Origin: Odontocerum albicorne | Lineage: Eukaryota > Arthropoda > Insecta > Trichoptera > Odontoceridae | DNA: 64,000 nucleotides | Reading direction: 5' to 3' | Assembly (NCBI GenBank): GCA_949825065.1 | Contig: OX463848.1 | Span: forward strand, 38,196,663 to 38,260,662 | Shown: positions 1-9,870 of the stretch, in pieces | Layout: every line of letters starts with the position of its first letter | How positions within the stretch are numbered: the first letter of the stretch is position 1 | The notes under the pieces: model-generated | The model's input: only the letters and a program-made list of their open reading frames with translations | The model's database searches: none | What the model was told of the DNA's origin: nothing | Position numbers and translations under genes: made by a program

Positions 1-215
1 TACTTATCTGTTTTTTGAATTTTAAATTATCGTAATGTGTTTTTTCTACTTATCCCTTTTTAAATTTAAAATTCTCGTAATGTATTTTTTCTACTTGTCT
101 ATTTTTGAATTTTAAATTATCGTACTGTGTTTTTCAATTTATCGATTTAAAAAAATTTAAATGTTCGTAATGTAACGTTTTTTCTACTTATCTACTTTTT
201 AATTTTAATTGTATG
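1..215. repeat. Degenerate tandem repeat, about 46-bp unit
   Basis: Four to five diverged units of a T-rich sequence follow one another, each with a core like TTTTAAATTATCGTAATGTG followed by a T-run and CTACTTATC. Units start near 3, 49, 93, 137 and 187. The array is cut by the window edge, so its full length is unknown. No coding potential. Confidence 0.7.
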
Positions 216-309
216 TCTTGTATTACATCCCCCTTTCGTACACATTGGCTGGAATAAAGGCTTTGTTATAAAATATTCAAGTTATATCGTTGAAATGAGA
301 TGACAGTTT

Positions 310-745
310 TCTCATTAGCATCATCATCATTATCACACCATGCCCCTACTGGGGTAGGCAGGGAGAATAGATTTACTATTATAAATAATTTTATTTTATT
401 TTAATATTATTCATATAACATAGTCATGCCTCGTTTTTCTACGTCTCCACTTAATTCTCGTACCTTCTATGCTACTAAAATAGATTATTTTTCTATACCT
501 TTCATAATGTCTTCTTTCTAAGTGGCTGGACGAATTCATAGTTTATTTCTTTACCATTATCACTGCATCTTATTTCATTCATTATTTTTTAATCCAGTCC
601 TCATTTCCAATTCTGATATTCGCTGTTCTCCACACATTTTACGCAATACTCTCATTTCTACTACATTTATCTTACTTTTATCTCATTTATTCTTCGTCCA
701 AGTTTGTCTCGCATACCGTTATGTAACAACTAAGACTATTATAAA
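310..745 (-). pseudogene. Decayed LINE fragment (LINE-M-like)
   Basis: On the minus strand a stretch near 600-650 reads VEMRVLRKMCG, the sequence that follows the reverse-transcriptase core in insect LINEs of this type. The segment near 330-365 (CCTACTGGGGTAGGCAGG) matches the 3' end of other LINE-M copies in the window (for example near 49945). Reading frame is broken and the ORF on the plus strand is a shadow. Subfamily assignment is tentative. Confidence 0.45.
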
Positions 746-784
746 CAGCCACTTTGCTTCTTTGAAATGCTCTTGTCAATAAAT

Positions 785-2047
785 ACAATACATATTAGTA
801 AGGTTGAGAAACATCAGACAAAATCATTGGAGCACTGAAACATATTATATTGGAGCACTGAAACATAGTATATACTCGAACCGGACAGTATCAAATCTGC
901 TAAGATGATAGTCCACAACATTATTTAAGTACCAACTTTGATGTACATGTGAGGAGGTAATATTAAAAAAAGAACAAGTCCACCAAATCAGAATGTTGGG
1001 AAATCGTAAAAAAACCTGTTTGCATAAAAAATATATGACATAATAATTTATTGTAAAAATATCTGAAATCGCTCAAGGTGACTTGATTTGTAGTTTAAAA
1101 TCGAATCATAATAATTAAGATAGTTATTCTAGTTTAAAATATGGACATGATCCTTTTTGAGTGAACAACTCTACTTTAATCTTTTTTGATTAAACAGGTC
1201 TGGGACATGATGTTTTTTGTTCGATTTCAAAAATATTATACAGGTGTTGCAAAAAATAATTGGGTCGAGTAATTTATTTTAATTTTAATCAAATAAAATA
1301 CGTGAAGTATTACAAAATGAGAAGAAATATTACTTTAAAACTATACATATATGTAGGTAGATAAAGCTGTATAATATGACATTACACTGCACGTACGATT
1401 TAAAACTGACAGTTGCTGGTGAACTGGTATGAAGTTAGACACAATCGGAAAGCTATGATTGGTCGATTCGGGTATGATCTTTTTTGATTGGTTTGAAACC
1501 TGGACAAGATTCTTTTTGAAAAAAAAAACGATTTTTTTTATTATGATTTTAAAATGATTTATGTGCTTTTTTTCATTGAAATGAAAATTTTAAACGGCTC
1601 TGTACCATCGATAAGAAAAAATCTGCTTTATCAACTCATTTTTTGTATCAGACGGACATGATCTTGTTTTAATGTTACCTCCTCATGTGGGAAATGAGGA
1701 TGTATGAATATGGTGATAATGTATCACACAGTACAAAATGAAGGATTAGGGATGAATGCAAATATAAGGCTAACGTGTTGATTAAAATGAAGAAGATAAC
1801 TCTAAGATGGTTTGGTATACAGTCCAAATGTGAGTGAAAAGCGTGGTAGAAAAAGACCAAGGAAATATGGTTGAATCAGGCCAATAAGATTTCAAAAGAC
1901 AGAAAGGTAGAAAATCAGAGAAATCGTAGGAGTTATATGATGAGGTGTATTAATGTAGAAGAGGCGAAGTATGTGTGTCGAGATCGGAAAGTCTAGCTAT
2001 TTCTTGTCTGCCTAAACTGACAGGGAAATACCGTGATGTTATCTATG
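785..2047 (+). pseudogene. LINE-M copy, 3' part, split by Rep-N
   Basis: This is a decayed non-LTR retrotransposon. The left piece (785-950) matches the copies near 51800 and 48450, including the stretch ACTCGAACCGGA and the ACTTTGATGTA motif. The right piece (1685-2047) encodes, in a broken plus-strand frame, LRWFG, GRKRPRK and RCINVEEAKYVCRDRK, the C-terminal tail typical of this LINE family. A 734-bp element (Rep-N) sits between the two halves. The 3' end abuts the TA target of MAR-C. Reverse-transcriptase core motifs are missing, so it is inactive. Confidence 0.65.
951..1684. mobile_element. Rep-N, unclassified element with terminal inverted repeats
   Basis: The ends are inverted copies beginning GAGGAGGTAA and stay alignable for about 35 bp (left GAGGAGGTAATATTAAAA, right complement GAGGAGGTAACATTAAAA). 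They are flanked by ATGT on both sides (947-950 and 1685-1688), a likely target duplication. The element interrupts LINE-M, which resumes after it. The interior is AT-rich, has no ORF, and carries several variants of GGACATGATCTTTTTTGA (near 1142, 1203, 1468, 1502, 1653). I do not recognise the superfamily; it is probably a non-autonomous DNA transposon. Confidence 0.6.
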
Positions 2048-2049
2048 TA

Positions 2050-2973
2050 CGAGGGTTATCCAAGTAAGGTTACAACATTTATGTAGGATCGCAAAATACT
2101 TGTATTTATTTGAAATTCACCAGATTCTTTACAAATATATAAAACTATTTTTCAACGTAATTGCCATCGAGATCGAGATATTTCTGTAGTCGGGGCCCCA
2201 GCTTTTGTATGCAAGTGTCATAGACCTCCGCCGCCAGCTCTTTCAGCCACTTCTTCACAGCTTCCTCGACCTCCTGATCGTTGTAAAATTGTTGGGGTGT
2301 AGTGACACACCCACGTCTCATTCCCCGTCACGATAGAGTCCAGAAAAGCTTCTCCCTCCTGTGCAAAACGAGCCAAAAATTCATGCGCGGCGGTCACGCA
2401 ATTTTGACGGTGCTCCGGTGTGAGCATTCTGGACACCCATCTCGCACACAACTTCTTGTAACCAAGTTTTTCTAACATAATATCACCAAGTAGACTTGAA
2501 AAAATATCAGGAAAATCTTCGTGAAGGTCGTCAAGCGTCACACGGTGGTCATTTCGCACTTGTTGTTCGATTTTTTGCACAAGTTCGTCAGAAATCACTG
2601 CCTTGCCTCGTCGTGAATATCAGTACGGCCTTCTCTGAACAACCTAACCCACTTCGTGACATGTTGTTGACTCATCACATCACTACCATAAACTTCCACG
2701 AGCTACCGATGGATATTCGCGGCGGTATTGTTCTGCAAAGTCAAAAAACGGATGACCGGGCAGATCTCGCTCGGACGAGAGGTGGCGGGAGTGCGCGACG
2801 ACCTCTCCATCGAAACAAATCACTGTGACTGAACAAAATGGCCGACAAACACGCGGGACCAAACAAACTGACCGTTAAGATTCCCCCTACACGCCAGGTG
2901 CGCCAACTTTGAAACGAAAAAAATTCCCCCGGCCTCAGGAGCCCTCGTAATTTTAGTTTCTGGATGACCCTCG
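2050..2973 (-). mobile_element. MAR-C, internally deleted mariner element with CGAGGG ends
   Basis: The element is bounded by TA on both sides (2048-2049 and 2974-2975). Its ends are inverted: left CGAGGGTTATCCAAGTAAGG, right complement CGAGGGTCATCCAGAAACTA. The interior is visibly more GC-rich than the surroundings and carries a mariner transposase pseudogene on the minus strand. An additional CCCTCGTA lies just inside the right end (2942-2949), so the terminal motif is present twice there. Typical full-length mariners are about 1.3 kb; this one is about 0.92 kb because the middle of the gene is missing. Confidence 0.85.
2145..2810 (-). pseudogene. mariner transposase, internally deleted and frameshifted
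   Basis: A transposase of the DD34D mariner group, which would cut and paste DNA at TA sites. The start codon is at 2808-2810. Seen in order: IRFLTLQNNTAA, a helix-turn-helix region with LVEVYGSDVMSQQHVTKWV and EGRTDIHDEARQ, then in another frame VRNDHRVTLDDLHEDFPDI, LGYKKLCARWVSRMLTPEHR and FLDSIVTGNETWVCHYTP. The first catalytic Asp (TGDETW in the family) is Asn here. After CHYTP the sequence jumps to the C-terminal tail, ending with YLDLDGNYVEK and a stop at 2145. The rest of the catalytic core, with the second and third Asp, is deleted. There are in-frame stops and frame changes. It is dead. Confidence 0.85.
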
Positions 2974-2975
2974 TA

Positions 2976-3495
2976 TTATATTTGAAACATCAGTCAGTAA
3001 CTACACAAGCCGTCTATCAATTATAAAAAAAACGTATTGAAAACATAATGTGTAACATTATTAAGATATATTATAATCTAAAATGAAATTAAAAGTTGAT
3101 ATTGACTAACAAATCTTGTCGAAACAATAACCTACAAATGCGGAACAAGTAATATCAAGAACAAGGAAATCATCATGATCTGTTTGAACGTCAGCTGTTG
3201 AAGTGTTGTACTCAAAAGCAAGACAAACAGTGTTGTTTTTTTTAAGAATCCCAACAAATATTTTATCTTCGTATCATCAAAATCAAACAATACGGACCAC
3301 CTGAAGATGTTTGTCTTCAAGATAGAATACTAATGAGGATTTTAAATATACGGCGTAGTTTATCCAACGTTATCCAAAACTTACTTGTACCTAACAAGAT
3401 TACCTAATTCTTAAGTTGAATATGGTATTGTAATAAATAATTCTTCACTTATTCATTCAAATTTAAATTCAAAGGATTATAAATGGCAGTTTAGA
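2976..3495. other. No recognisable gene
   Basis: AT-rich spacer between MAR-C and SINE-J. The short minus-strand ORF at 3132-3320 has no recognisable motif and is probably chance. Confidence 0.5.
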
Positions 3496-3499
3496 GAGC

Positions 3500-3890
3500 A
3501 AGAGAAGAGATCGTCACATATGTTAGCAATCCTCCTGTCTGGGGGTTACCAGTTTGATTCCCGCTGGTACCCGATTTCTTTACATAAAAGGGATTCCAGT
3601 CTGGTTTTCAAACAAGGCCCCTTTAACACTTGCCACCCTGTGATGGATAGCGAGTGACCAGGACTTATATTTTATTTGATTATTCGACGTTTTAATACAT
3701 AATAAAATTATTTTTATAGCTAATGACAAAAAATAACCTAGCAAATTTTGCATAATTTTAATTTAAAATATGCATCTTTCACTGGACGCTTAGCGTCCAT
3801 CACCGTGGCTGGCGGAAATTTTTAGCACAGTAAGGCAAGTGTTAACACCTTTATAAATCGTTGGAAGAAATTTTTACGTAGCAATTTCTG
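3500..3890 (+). mobile_element. SINE-J copy split by MITE-T
   Basis: The tRNA-like head has a degenerate B box (GTTTGATTCCCGCTGG near 3550) and is followed by the SINE-J body (GGATTCCAGTCTGGTTTT near 3590). The body stops at 3622, where a TTAA-flanked MITE is inserted, and resumes at about 3846 with CGTTGGAAGAAATTTTTACG, matching the family tail TGGTTGGAAGAGATTGCCAC. It is a pseudogene-like retrocopy with no coding role. Confidence 0.65.
3627..3841 (-). mobile_element. MITE-T copy 1, piggyBac-like, TTAA target sites
   Basis: The element is flanked by TTAA at 3623-3626 and 3842-3845. Its ends are inverted (CACTTGCC at both ends) and it contains the near-palindrome GGACGCTTAGCGTCC. It is about 215 bp with no ORF. 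Two further copies (18049-18264 and 43524-43708) share ends and interior. TTAA duplications are the hallmark of piggyBac-type insertion; the source transposase is not in the window. Confidence 0.8.
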
Positions 3891-4067
3891 TTTGTTTTTG
3901 TTTTTTATTTTTATTCTTGTGATTGTGTGCGGTATATTGTGGGATGAATATTTTTGGTCTTTCTGGAGTGATGATGTGTGAAGAGTATAATTTCGCATGA
4001 TGTTTCCAGTTGTAATTGAGTGTCACTGTTTGTCAGGTTGATGAGAACGTGCAACGGGGTTTTGTTT

Positions 4068-4290
4068 TTGTGTAATCAAAAATCGGAAAGAAGTATCGAT
4101 TTATTTTTTCATGCTAAATATCCTCAGTGAGATACAGGCAAAAGCCTAGTTTACCGGGAATACGACAAATGAAAGGCAACAAACCCAGATCCATTAAAAT
4201 TGATGTCCAAATTAAATTACCTGTTGTTTTTTCACGAATTATGTATATTTCTTGTCATGTGTAATAATAAATAAAATAAATAAATAATAA
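4068..4290 (+). repeat. Rep-H copy 1
   Basis: Interspersed repeat shared with 12545-12770 (minus) and 44241-44444 (plus). Common blocks are ATCAAAAATCGGAAAGAAG, TCCTCAGTGAGATACAGGCA and AATTACCTGTTGTTTTTTC, ending in AAATAAATAAAT. An A-rich 3' end fits a short retroelement or LINE tail, but I do not recognise the class. Confidence 0.65.
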
Positions 4291-4389
4291 ATTGACCTGA
4301 CATGTTGTATAATGTATACAGCCAAAATGTAACACAAAATAATATAACCGTTGGAAAAACTTGATCAAACCATGTTTTCTTTGTTCTTC

Positions 4390-4610
4390 CTCAAACACGC
4401 TTTCTACTGTATAAGGAGATTATGATTGAATCAAGGTATGATATTATGAAAGAAGGAAATGGAAAAAGGTAGAGAAATCGTAGGCGTTGTATGAGATAAG
4501 GTGTATGGATGTAGAAGAGGTGAAATATGTGTGTCGTGATAGGAAATTCAGGCGTTCTCTCCCCTCTGCCTACCCCGACGTGGAGACGACGTGGTGGTAT
4601 GTATGCGCAT
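4390..4610 (+). pseudogene. LINE-M 3' end fragment
   Basis: The plus strand encodes IRCMDVEEVKYVCRDRKFRRSLPSAYPD (motifs RCMDVEE and KYVCRDRK), the conserved C-terminus of the LINE-M reverse-transcriptase polyprotein. It is followed by the characteristic CCTACCCCGACG and GTGGTATGTATG end. Only the last about 70 codons remain, so it is an old 5'-truncated copy. Confidence 0.7.
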
Positions 4611-4719
4611 TGAAAAATCGTTTTTGTGCAATGGCAAAAATGTTTTTTGTGCAATGCGAAAATCAGGTATTGCTAAAAATCAACTTGCAACGTGCAACAA
4701 CAGGTTAACTTAATTGCAG

Positions 4720-5100
4720 CAGGTATACGCCGAGTTCAGTCTCCGCAGTGCACTGTGATTTATTTAATGGGGTAACTTATGCGTTTACCTGACACTGCAA
4801 TTATGTAAGGGAGATATTAAACACCTTTACCTAGGAAGAATGACAGTAATTACGCTTTGTACTTAATATTATGTTGGCGTTAAAACCCATCAAAAGTCTT
4901 ATTACAAAAATGATACGAGTACATTAACATTGTGGAAAGTGATTTATTTGTGGAAAGTGAAACTTGTTTGTTTCTTACTGCCTATTCTATAGAAATAATG
5001 CCTTGTTTATACGTGCAAGTACATGATCGAGTACTGGTGGTCTGTTTGGATGAAAAGTAAATATTCATTGTTACATACATACTCGTACGTGTATATCCAT
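4720..5100. other. No recognisable gene
   Basis: AT-rich spacer. It contains two TACGAGTA-type octamers (4914-4921 and 5080-5087). Confidence 0.5.
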
Positions 5101-5101
5101 A

Positions 5102-5250
5102 ACATCAAGCAATTTACTTGCTGGGGTAGGCTAAGAGGATAAAACGTCAAACTTTCTTATCACAAATATACTTCATCCGCATTCTCCGCATCCATATACG
5201 AGTATATTCTCCTACAGGTTTTTCTGTTTCTCTTCCCTCATTTCAAAATG
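5102..5250 (-). repeat. LINE-M 3' end fragment, minus strand
   Basis: The segment TTGCTGGGGTAGGCTAAGAG is the complement of the LINE-M terminal CCTACCCC block, and the following CATCCGCATTCTCC region lies where other copies encode CMDVEE. It contains an octamer TACGAGTA (5197-5204). Strongly diverged. Confidence 0.45.
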
Positions 5251-5820
5251 TCACTCGTTTGATATGTTATTGCTTATATATTTATTTTCATCAATCGTAC
5301 AATGCACCTTATAACAATAGTTAAAAAATACAAGAAGTTATGTTTCATTTGATACGTAGTAAAATAATACTAAAATTAAAAAAATAAATAATAAATAAAA
5401 ATTACAGTAAAATCAAATAACACAATTATACATAAGCAATCAAGTGTACAAGTCAAATTTATTTAAAAATATGAAAATAGTTATCGATATACTCGTATAT
5501 ACAGTTGATTATAAGATACGGGACTGCCTCGAGTTAGGCTGCCCGCACTTCTCCACACCGAGCGCCACTCATGACATTTTTACGGAAAGAAAAGTATAAT
5601 AGATTCAATATTACGTAAATTATACAATCAGCCTTATTTTATCTCTGCAGACTGTTAAATATATCGACAATCTTAACAAATTGATTTCCTAAAAGATGCA
5701 TTCTATATATTGGGGAATTTTAATGATAGTTATTAAAATTAATTATAATTAGAGGTACTTAATTTATTATGGTCGCATTATAAAATTCTTAAGAAATTTA
5801 CATACAAATAATTACGATAT
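5251..5820. other. No recognisable gene
   Basis: Very AT-rich. One octamer TACTCGTA lies at 5490-5497, and a short GC-richer patch lies near 5525-5575 with no identifiable origin. Confidence 0.5.
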
Positions 5821-5829
5821 TTATTTGAT

Positions 5830-6043
5830 GTGGTAGGTAGAGAGGGCAAAGCGTGAATTTTCCCATAACGACAAAAAAATCGCCTTCTTCACGTCCATAA
5901 ATCTTCTCATAAAATTCCTTCTATTTCTCTTCCTTTTTACGTTTTCGTCTTTTAAAATTTAATTCCCTATGCCCAACCACACACTTCTCGGGCTTCGTCT
6001 ACCACGACTCTCAGTACATTCACTCTCCCTTTTACACGCTATA
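5830..6043 (-). repeat. LINE-M fragment, minus strand
   Basis: The complement carries the GRGRPRK-type region (TTCTCGGGCTTCGTCTACCA) and the CTCTTCC/ACGTCC block found in the other LINE-M copies such as 49915-50160. Decayed, no frame. It is followed directly by MAR-A copy 1 at a TA. Confidence 0.45.
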
Positions 6044-6045
6044 TA

Positions 6046-6501
6046 TAGGGTGTTAACATAAGTTGTGTCCGTTTTTTTTCCAATTTAAAAATGAGCACCA
6101 AAAGTAATTCAAAAGAAAATTTTCTGCTCTACAAGATATTGTGTTTGCTTTTACGTTCCATATATTATTTTATTTGATTACAAGCCTTCAAAATGGAATA
6201 TCGAATAGACGAAAGTGACCATTTTCGACACCTCCTTCTGTTCGCGTTCAATCGAGGGAATAAAGCTGCCAAACTGCTCGCGATATTTGCGAAGTGTACG
6301 GTGAAGATGCTATGAATTAAAGGACAGTTTCAAAGACGGTAATTTCAACCTAAAAGACATGGAGCGTTCCGGACGACCAGTAAACTTCAATGAGGACCGC
6401 TTAAACCATAATATTCATGAAGATCCCCTTCAAGAATAATATGGTTTAAGCAGCCATTTTTAAATTGGAAAAAAACGGACACAATTTATGTAAACACCTA
6501 A
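6046..6501 (+). mobile_element. MAR-A copy 1, short internally deleted mariner
   Basis: Ends are inverted (left AGGGTGTTAACATAAGTTGT, right complement TTAGGTGTTTACATAAATTG) with TA on either side (6044-6045 and 6502-6503). A transposase start is visible at 6193 (MEYRIDESDHFRHLLLFAFNR), then stops and frame breaks; a later GAFRTTSKLQ-type frame corresponds to ERSGRPVNF. At about 456 bp it is a deletion derivative. Confidence 0.85.
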
Positions 6502-6737
6502 TAAATTAGCGTTTATACGTGTGCAGTTAAGTACTTGGCTGAGCCACTTAGTAATAAACTCAACAGGTTTAAATATCAGTCTCATTGTCTTGTAATCGTA
6601 GAATATCTTTTGTTTGTATTTAGTATAATCTGGTGGTTTTATTATATGAGGCAATCTCTTCTAACCAACGAAATATGTGCTAAAAAAGTCTTAAATTAAA
6701 GGAACTGGAACATAAAACAAATTGTATACCAACGTAC

Positions 6738-6939
6738 AGTACCCGAGGGTAAATAATACAAATCGTCTCTGTCATTCATACACGTGTTCCGTCACGATTT
6801 GTCAGTCTTTCTACCTAACAACCCTTTCTAAACACCGAACTGTTAGCGCAAAGAGCTGTTAGATAGAAAGACTGACAGATCGCGACGGAACACGTGTATG
6901 AATGACCGAGACTATATGTATTACTTACCGCCGTGTACT
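6738..6939. mobile_element. FB-E copy 1, hairpin MITE
   Basis: Two arms of about 85 bp are inverted copies of each other: left AGTACCCGAGGGTAAATAAT, right complement AGTACACGGCGGTAAGTAAT, and both share TCATTCATACACGTGTTCCG. The loop is about 35 bp. A relative at 19489-19718 has the same terminal block GGCGGTAAGTAATACA. No ORF. It is probably a non-autonomous DNA transposon; no clear target duplication is visible. Confidence 0.75.
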
Positions 6940-7074
6940 TATAATTCAATCATGCAACGTCCGGATTAGAACACAGTCGAATTATAATCTAAGCCATAAA
7001 AGTCGTCCATTGTTATTCTTGTAAGTATACTAATTGTCGTATATTTTCTTATTATTTCTTTATTCTCTACGTTT

Positions 7075-7300
7075 AATATGTAATTTTATTCATATATGAT
7101 ACTCTACTTTAAATTAAATTCTTATACTTAACTTTTAATGTATAATTTTCTTCTTAAACTTTACTTTTAATTTGTAAAATTACTCTTTTACTTTACTTTT
7201 AATTTGTATTTTATTTTTATATTTTACTATTGAATTTTGTAATTTTATTCTTATACTCCTTTTAATTTCTAATTTTATTATTACGCTCTTCTTTAAATTT
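7075..7300. repeat. Degenerate AT-rich tandem repeat
   Basis: Loose repetition of TTTAATTTGTAATTTTATTCTTATACT-like blocks of about 40-45 bp, four to five times. No coding potential. Confidence 0.5.
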
Positions 7301-8560
7301 GAAAGTGTGTTATGGTCTTTTGCAACGAAAACACTTTTAGAATTTTTTAACTGTGTAATTTTATTTGTATAATCGTTGAATTACATTGAAGTATAATATT
7401 AACAGTATTATAGAAGTAATAATAACGATGATGTTAACATCGTAGTGGCTTTAAGAATATTGCTTGCTGCCTCAAATATGGCGTCCTATTTAAAGCAAAG
7501 ATAACCATACGCACGACCCCTTGATAGATTAAAAAGGAAGCCCTTAAGGTCAAATCGATATCAGGCGATTTATCTCGTTCGCAGTTTTCTTCCATTTAGT
7601 GATACCAAATCTTTATTGAATTTGAATAGATAACCACCAACAGATAATAAATTTAAACATAATACATTGAGTTAAGTTTGACATACACGTGATAACACTA
7701 ATATTTATAGGTTCTAGATAACATAGTACAGATATGGTTAACATCGATAAGCTTAACATTGGTTTGCATGATAACTTATAATATTTATTGGAAGTGGACA
7801 AGAGTATATGATAAGATTAGCATATTAACATTGGTAGGGATACATTACAAGTGTATTCTTATACTCTACTCTTAATTTGTATTTTGGTACCAACTTTTTG
7901 AAGTTTTTTTATCTGTTTGTATGTACGTACACCTATATAACTCCTGTCTGAAAGGTAAGAAGAAATTGCTATAGAGACAATAAAATAACCGATTATACCC
8001 CACGGAGGTAGTAAAAGTATACGCTGCCCATTTTAAACTCATTGTTTAAGGAAAACATTAAATTGATTTAAATGAATTTCGCAATAACGTGCCATTTAGA
8101 TACTAGCTGATTGCTGCTCTACCTGTTTTTGCACCTATAGTAGAAGATTAATTACCTTTGTATTATTTTGCATCTACTCTGTACATCCAGTACAGGAACG
8201 AAAATAGTTTATATCCATAGTAATTAACACGCGAATCTCTTGTGCACATTAATAAAGCCAACTTATGAAGTTAAATAAATCAATTTAAATAATAACAAAT
8301 AGACATGGTTTGTTTAATCTATCAGAAATGACTATGAATATTATTTATAATATAATTCTCTTAGAAAAATAATTTATGGGCACGATAGAGAAATGCTTGT
8401 CTTTATATGTCAGGAATATTAATTATACGCTCAAGCGCTACTGTACTGTACTGTCAGGCGTAATATATTCTTGTATACTTGAAATTTTCAATTAAATTGT
8501 GATTTATAAGTATTTTAGCTTATTAGGTATTCCTGTGAAAAAAAGTGAAAAAAACTATAT
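7301..8560. other. No recognisable gene or repeat
   Basis: AT-rich unique-looking sequence with short chance ORFs only. Confidence 0.5.
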
Positions 8561-8569
8561 ACCTCGGAA

Positions 8570-8838
8570 GTATCCTAGTAGAAGACCTCGACCCAGAAAC
8601 CTAAGTCAAGTGCAGAATTGAATCATCTCGTGCGGCTTTTAATAAAATGAGAAGCGTATTCTGCGATGATAATCCAAACTTGAAACTTCAACAACGATAC
8701 GTCAAATGCTACGTTTGGTCAGTGTTATTACATGTAGTGGAATCATGGACCCTCAAAATTGGTAGTATAAACCGACTGGAAGCATTCGAAATGTGGAACA
8801 AATCCCTTTTTGCAGAACCATTTGTATATACATGCTAA
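8570..8838 (+). pseudogene. LINE-O reverse transcriptase fragment
   Basis: The plus strand encodes MRSVFCDDNPNLKLQQRYV, KCYVWSVLLHVVESWTLKI and SINRLEAFEMWNKSLF. These are the conserved blocks after the YADD core in a widespread insect LINE family (family forms KMRSVFCDDNLNLKLR, KCYVWSVLLYGVESWTL and RLEAFEMW). Only about 60 intact codons remain with stops on both sides. It is a dead fragment. Confidence 0.75.
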
Positions 8839-8922
8839 AATTGTCCAAGCCAGCGATATCGTCTATTTCTTAAAAGTTCGCTAGACTTATTTTGCTATAG
8901 CCATAGGTTCATCTCTCTGGGT

Positions 8923-8964
8923 AGTTGTTATTTGTGTGACTCTTAAGTCACACAAATAACAACT
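8923..8964. repeat. Perfect 19-bp inverted repeat
   Basis: The arms AGTTGTTATTTGTGTGACT and its exact complement flank a 4-base loop CTTA. It could form a stable hairpin. There is no U-run or adjacent gene to suggest a terminator; it may be a MITE remnant or a palindromic duplication. Confidence 0.8.
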
Positions 8965-9640
8965 AACACAGGAGGAGATCTTCGAGTTCGGATAAGAGAT
9001 TGTCGAGACATATGGTTATGAGACAGTGCGATATGCCATTGACTTTTTTATATCAAATAAATCTACAGCGGAGAAGCTAAGAGCTCAGGATCTTGGCATA
9101 TTCAGCATTCCTATGACTGATGGCTGTCAAACTTAAGTCATTAAAACATCAATCAGCAATTTGTTAGTCGCATCATAATTTCTAAGAACTCTTTTGATAA
9201 AAGACTTCAGTTATCAGAAATTCAATACATACCCTGTCATATCAGTTGGAAATAAGATTGATCAAGTATCACGTAACTGCAACAATTACGTGTTGCCGAT
9301 CGCCAAATGGCGATTTTATGCTTTGCCGGGTATTGAACCAGTGTGTGTCTATATTTCAATTTTAATTTGACAGGTTCATCAATTGTTCATCTTAAAATTA
9401 AAAAAATATTAAGTTCATTCATTCGTGTGGTATCTTTCAATGTATTGGAAATTGGTGAAGCGGACATGCTACCAATCATGATCGGGATCAAGTATTGATT
9501 TCAACCCTTATAATCGAGCCTTTGGATTCAAAACCACTGAAGTGGAACTATCAGTTCGTCATCGTTCATTTTGAAAATAATACCGCACACAGAAAGACAA
9601 CAATATTTGGACACGAACCACAAACTATTATCAAAATAAC
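8965..9640. other. No recognisable gene
   Basis: Moderately AT-rich. Short ORF-like stretches (for example 9495-9764) end inside a SINE-J fragment and have no family motif. Confidence 0.45.
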
Positions 9641-9644
9641 TTTT

Positions 9645-9755
9645 AAACCGGATTGGAACCCTTATTTTTTATTTCAGTGGGATCCATCGGGAATTGAACC
9701 GGAAATCCCCGAGTGGAACAAAAAGCATTTAATCAACTTGGTCATGGAGGCGTTT
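9645..9755 (-). mobile_element. SINE-J head fragment, minus strand
   Basis: The complement of GGGAATTGAACCGGAAATCC is the degenerate B-box region of SINE-J, in the same arrangement as the copy at 25293-25500. Diverged; the tail is not visible. Confidence 0.45.
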
Positions 9756-9870
9756 TTTAAGTGAGACGAAATTTATTTATATTATTAAGGAACCAACAGT
9801 GTATTTTACGGTCAAATGCACATAAGATAAGTTAATACAAATACTTAAAATTACTAACAAAATTACAATA

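Noticed and set aside
2496..2828. 110-codon plus-strand ORF
   Set aside because: Antisense shadow of the MAR-C transposase pseudogene, which is GC-rich and so leaves few stops on the other strand.
2049..2973. MAR-C as certain source of the TACGAGTA scars
   Set aside because: The end sequence fits but the usual three-base mariner scar does not; kept only as an alternative hypothesis.
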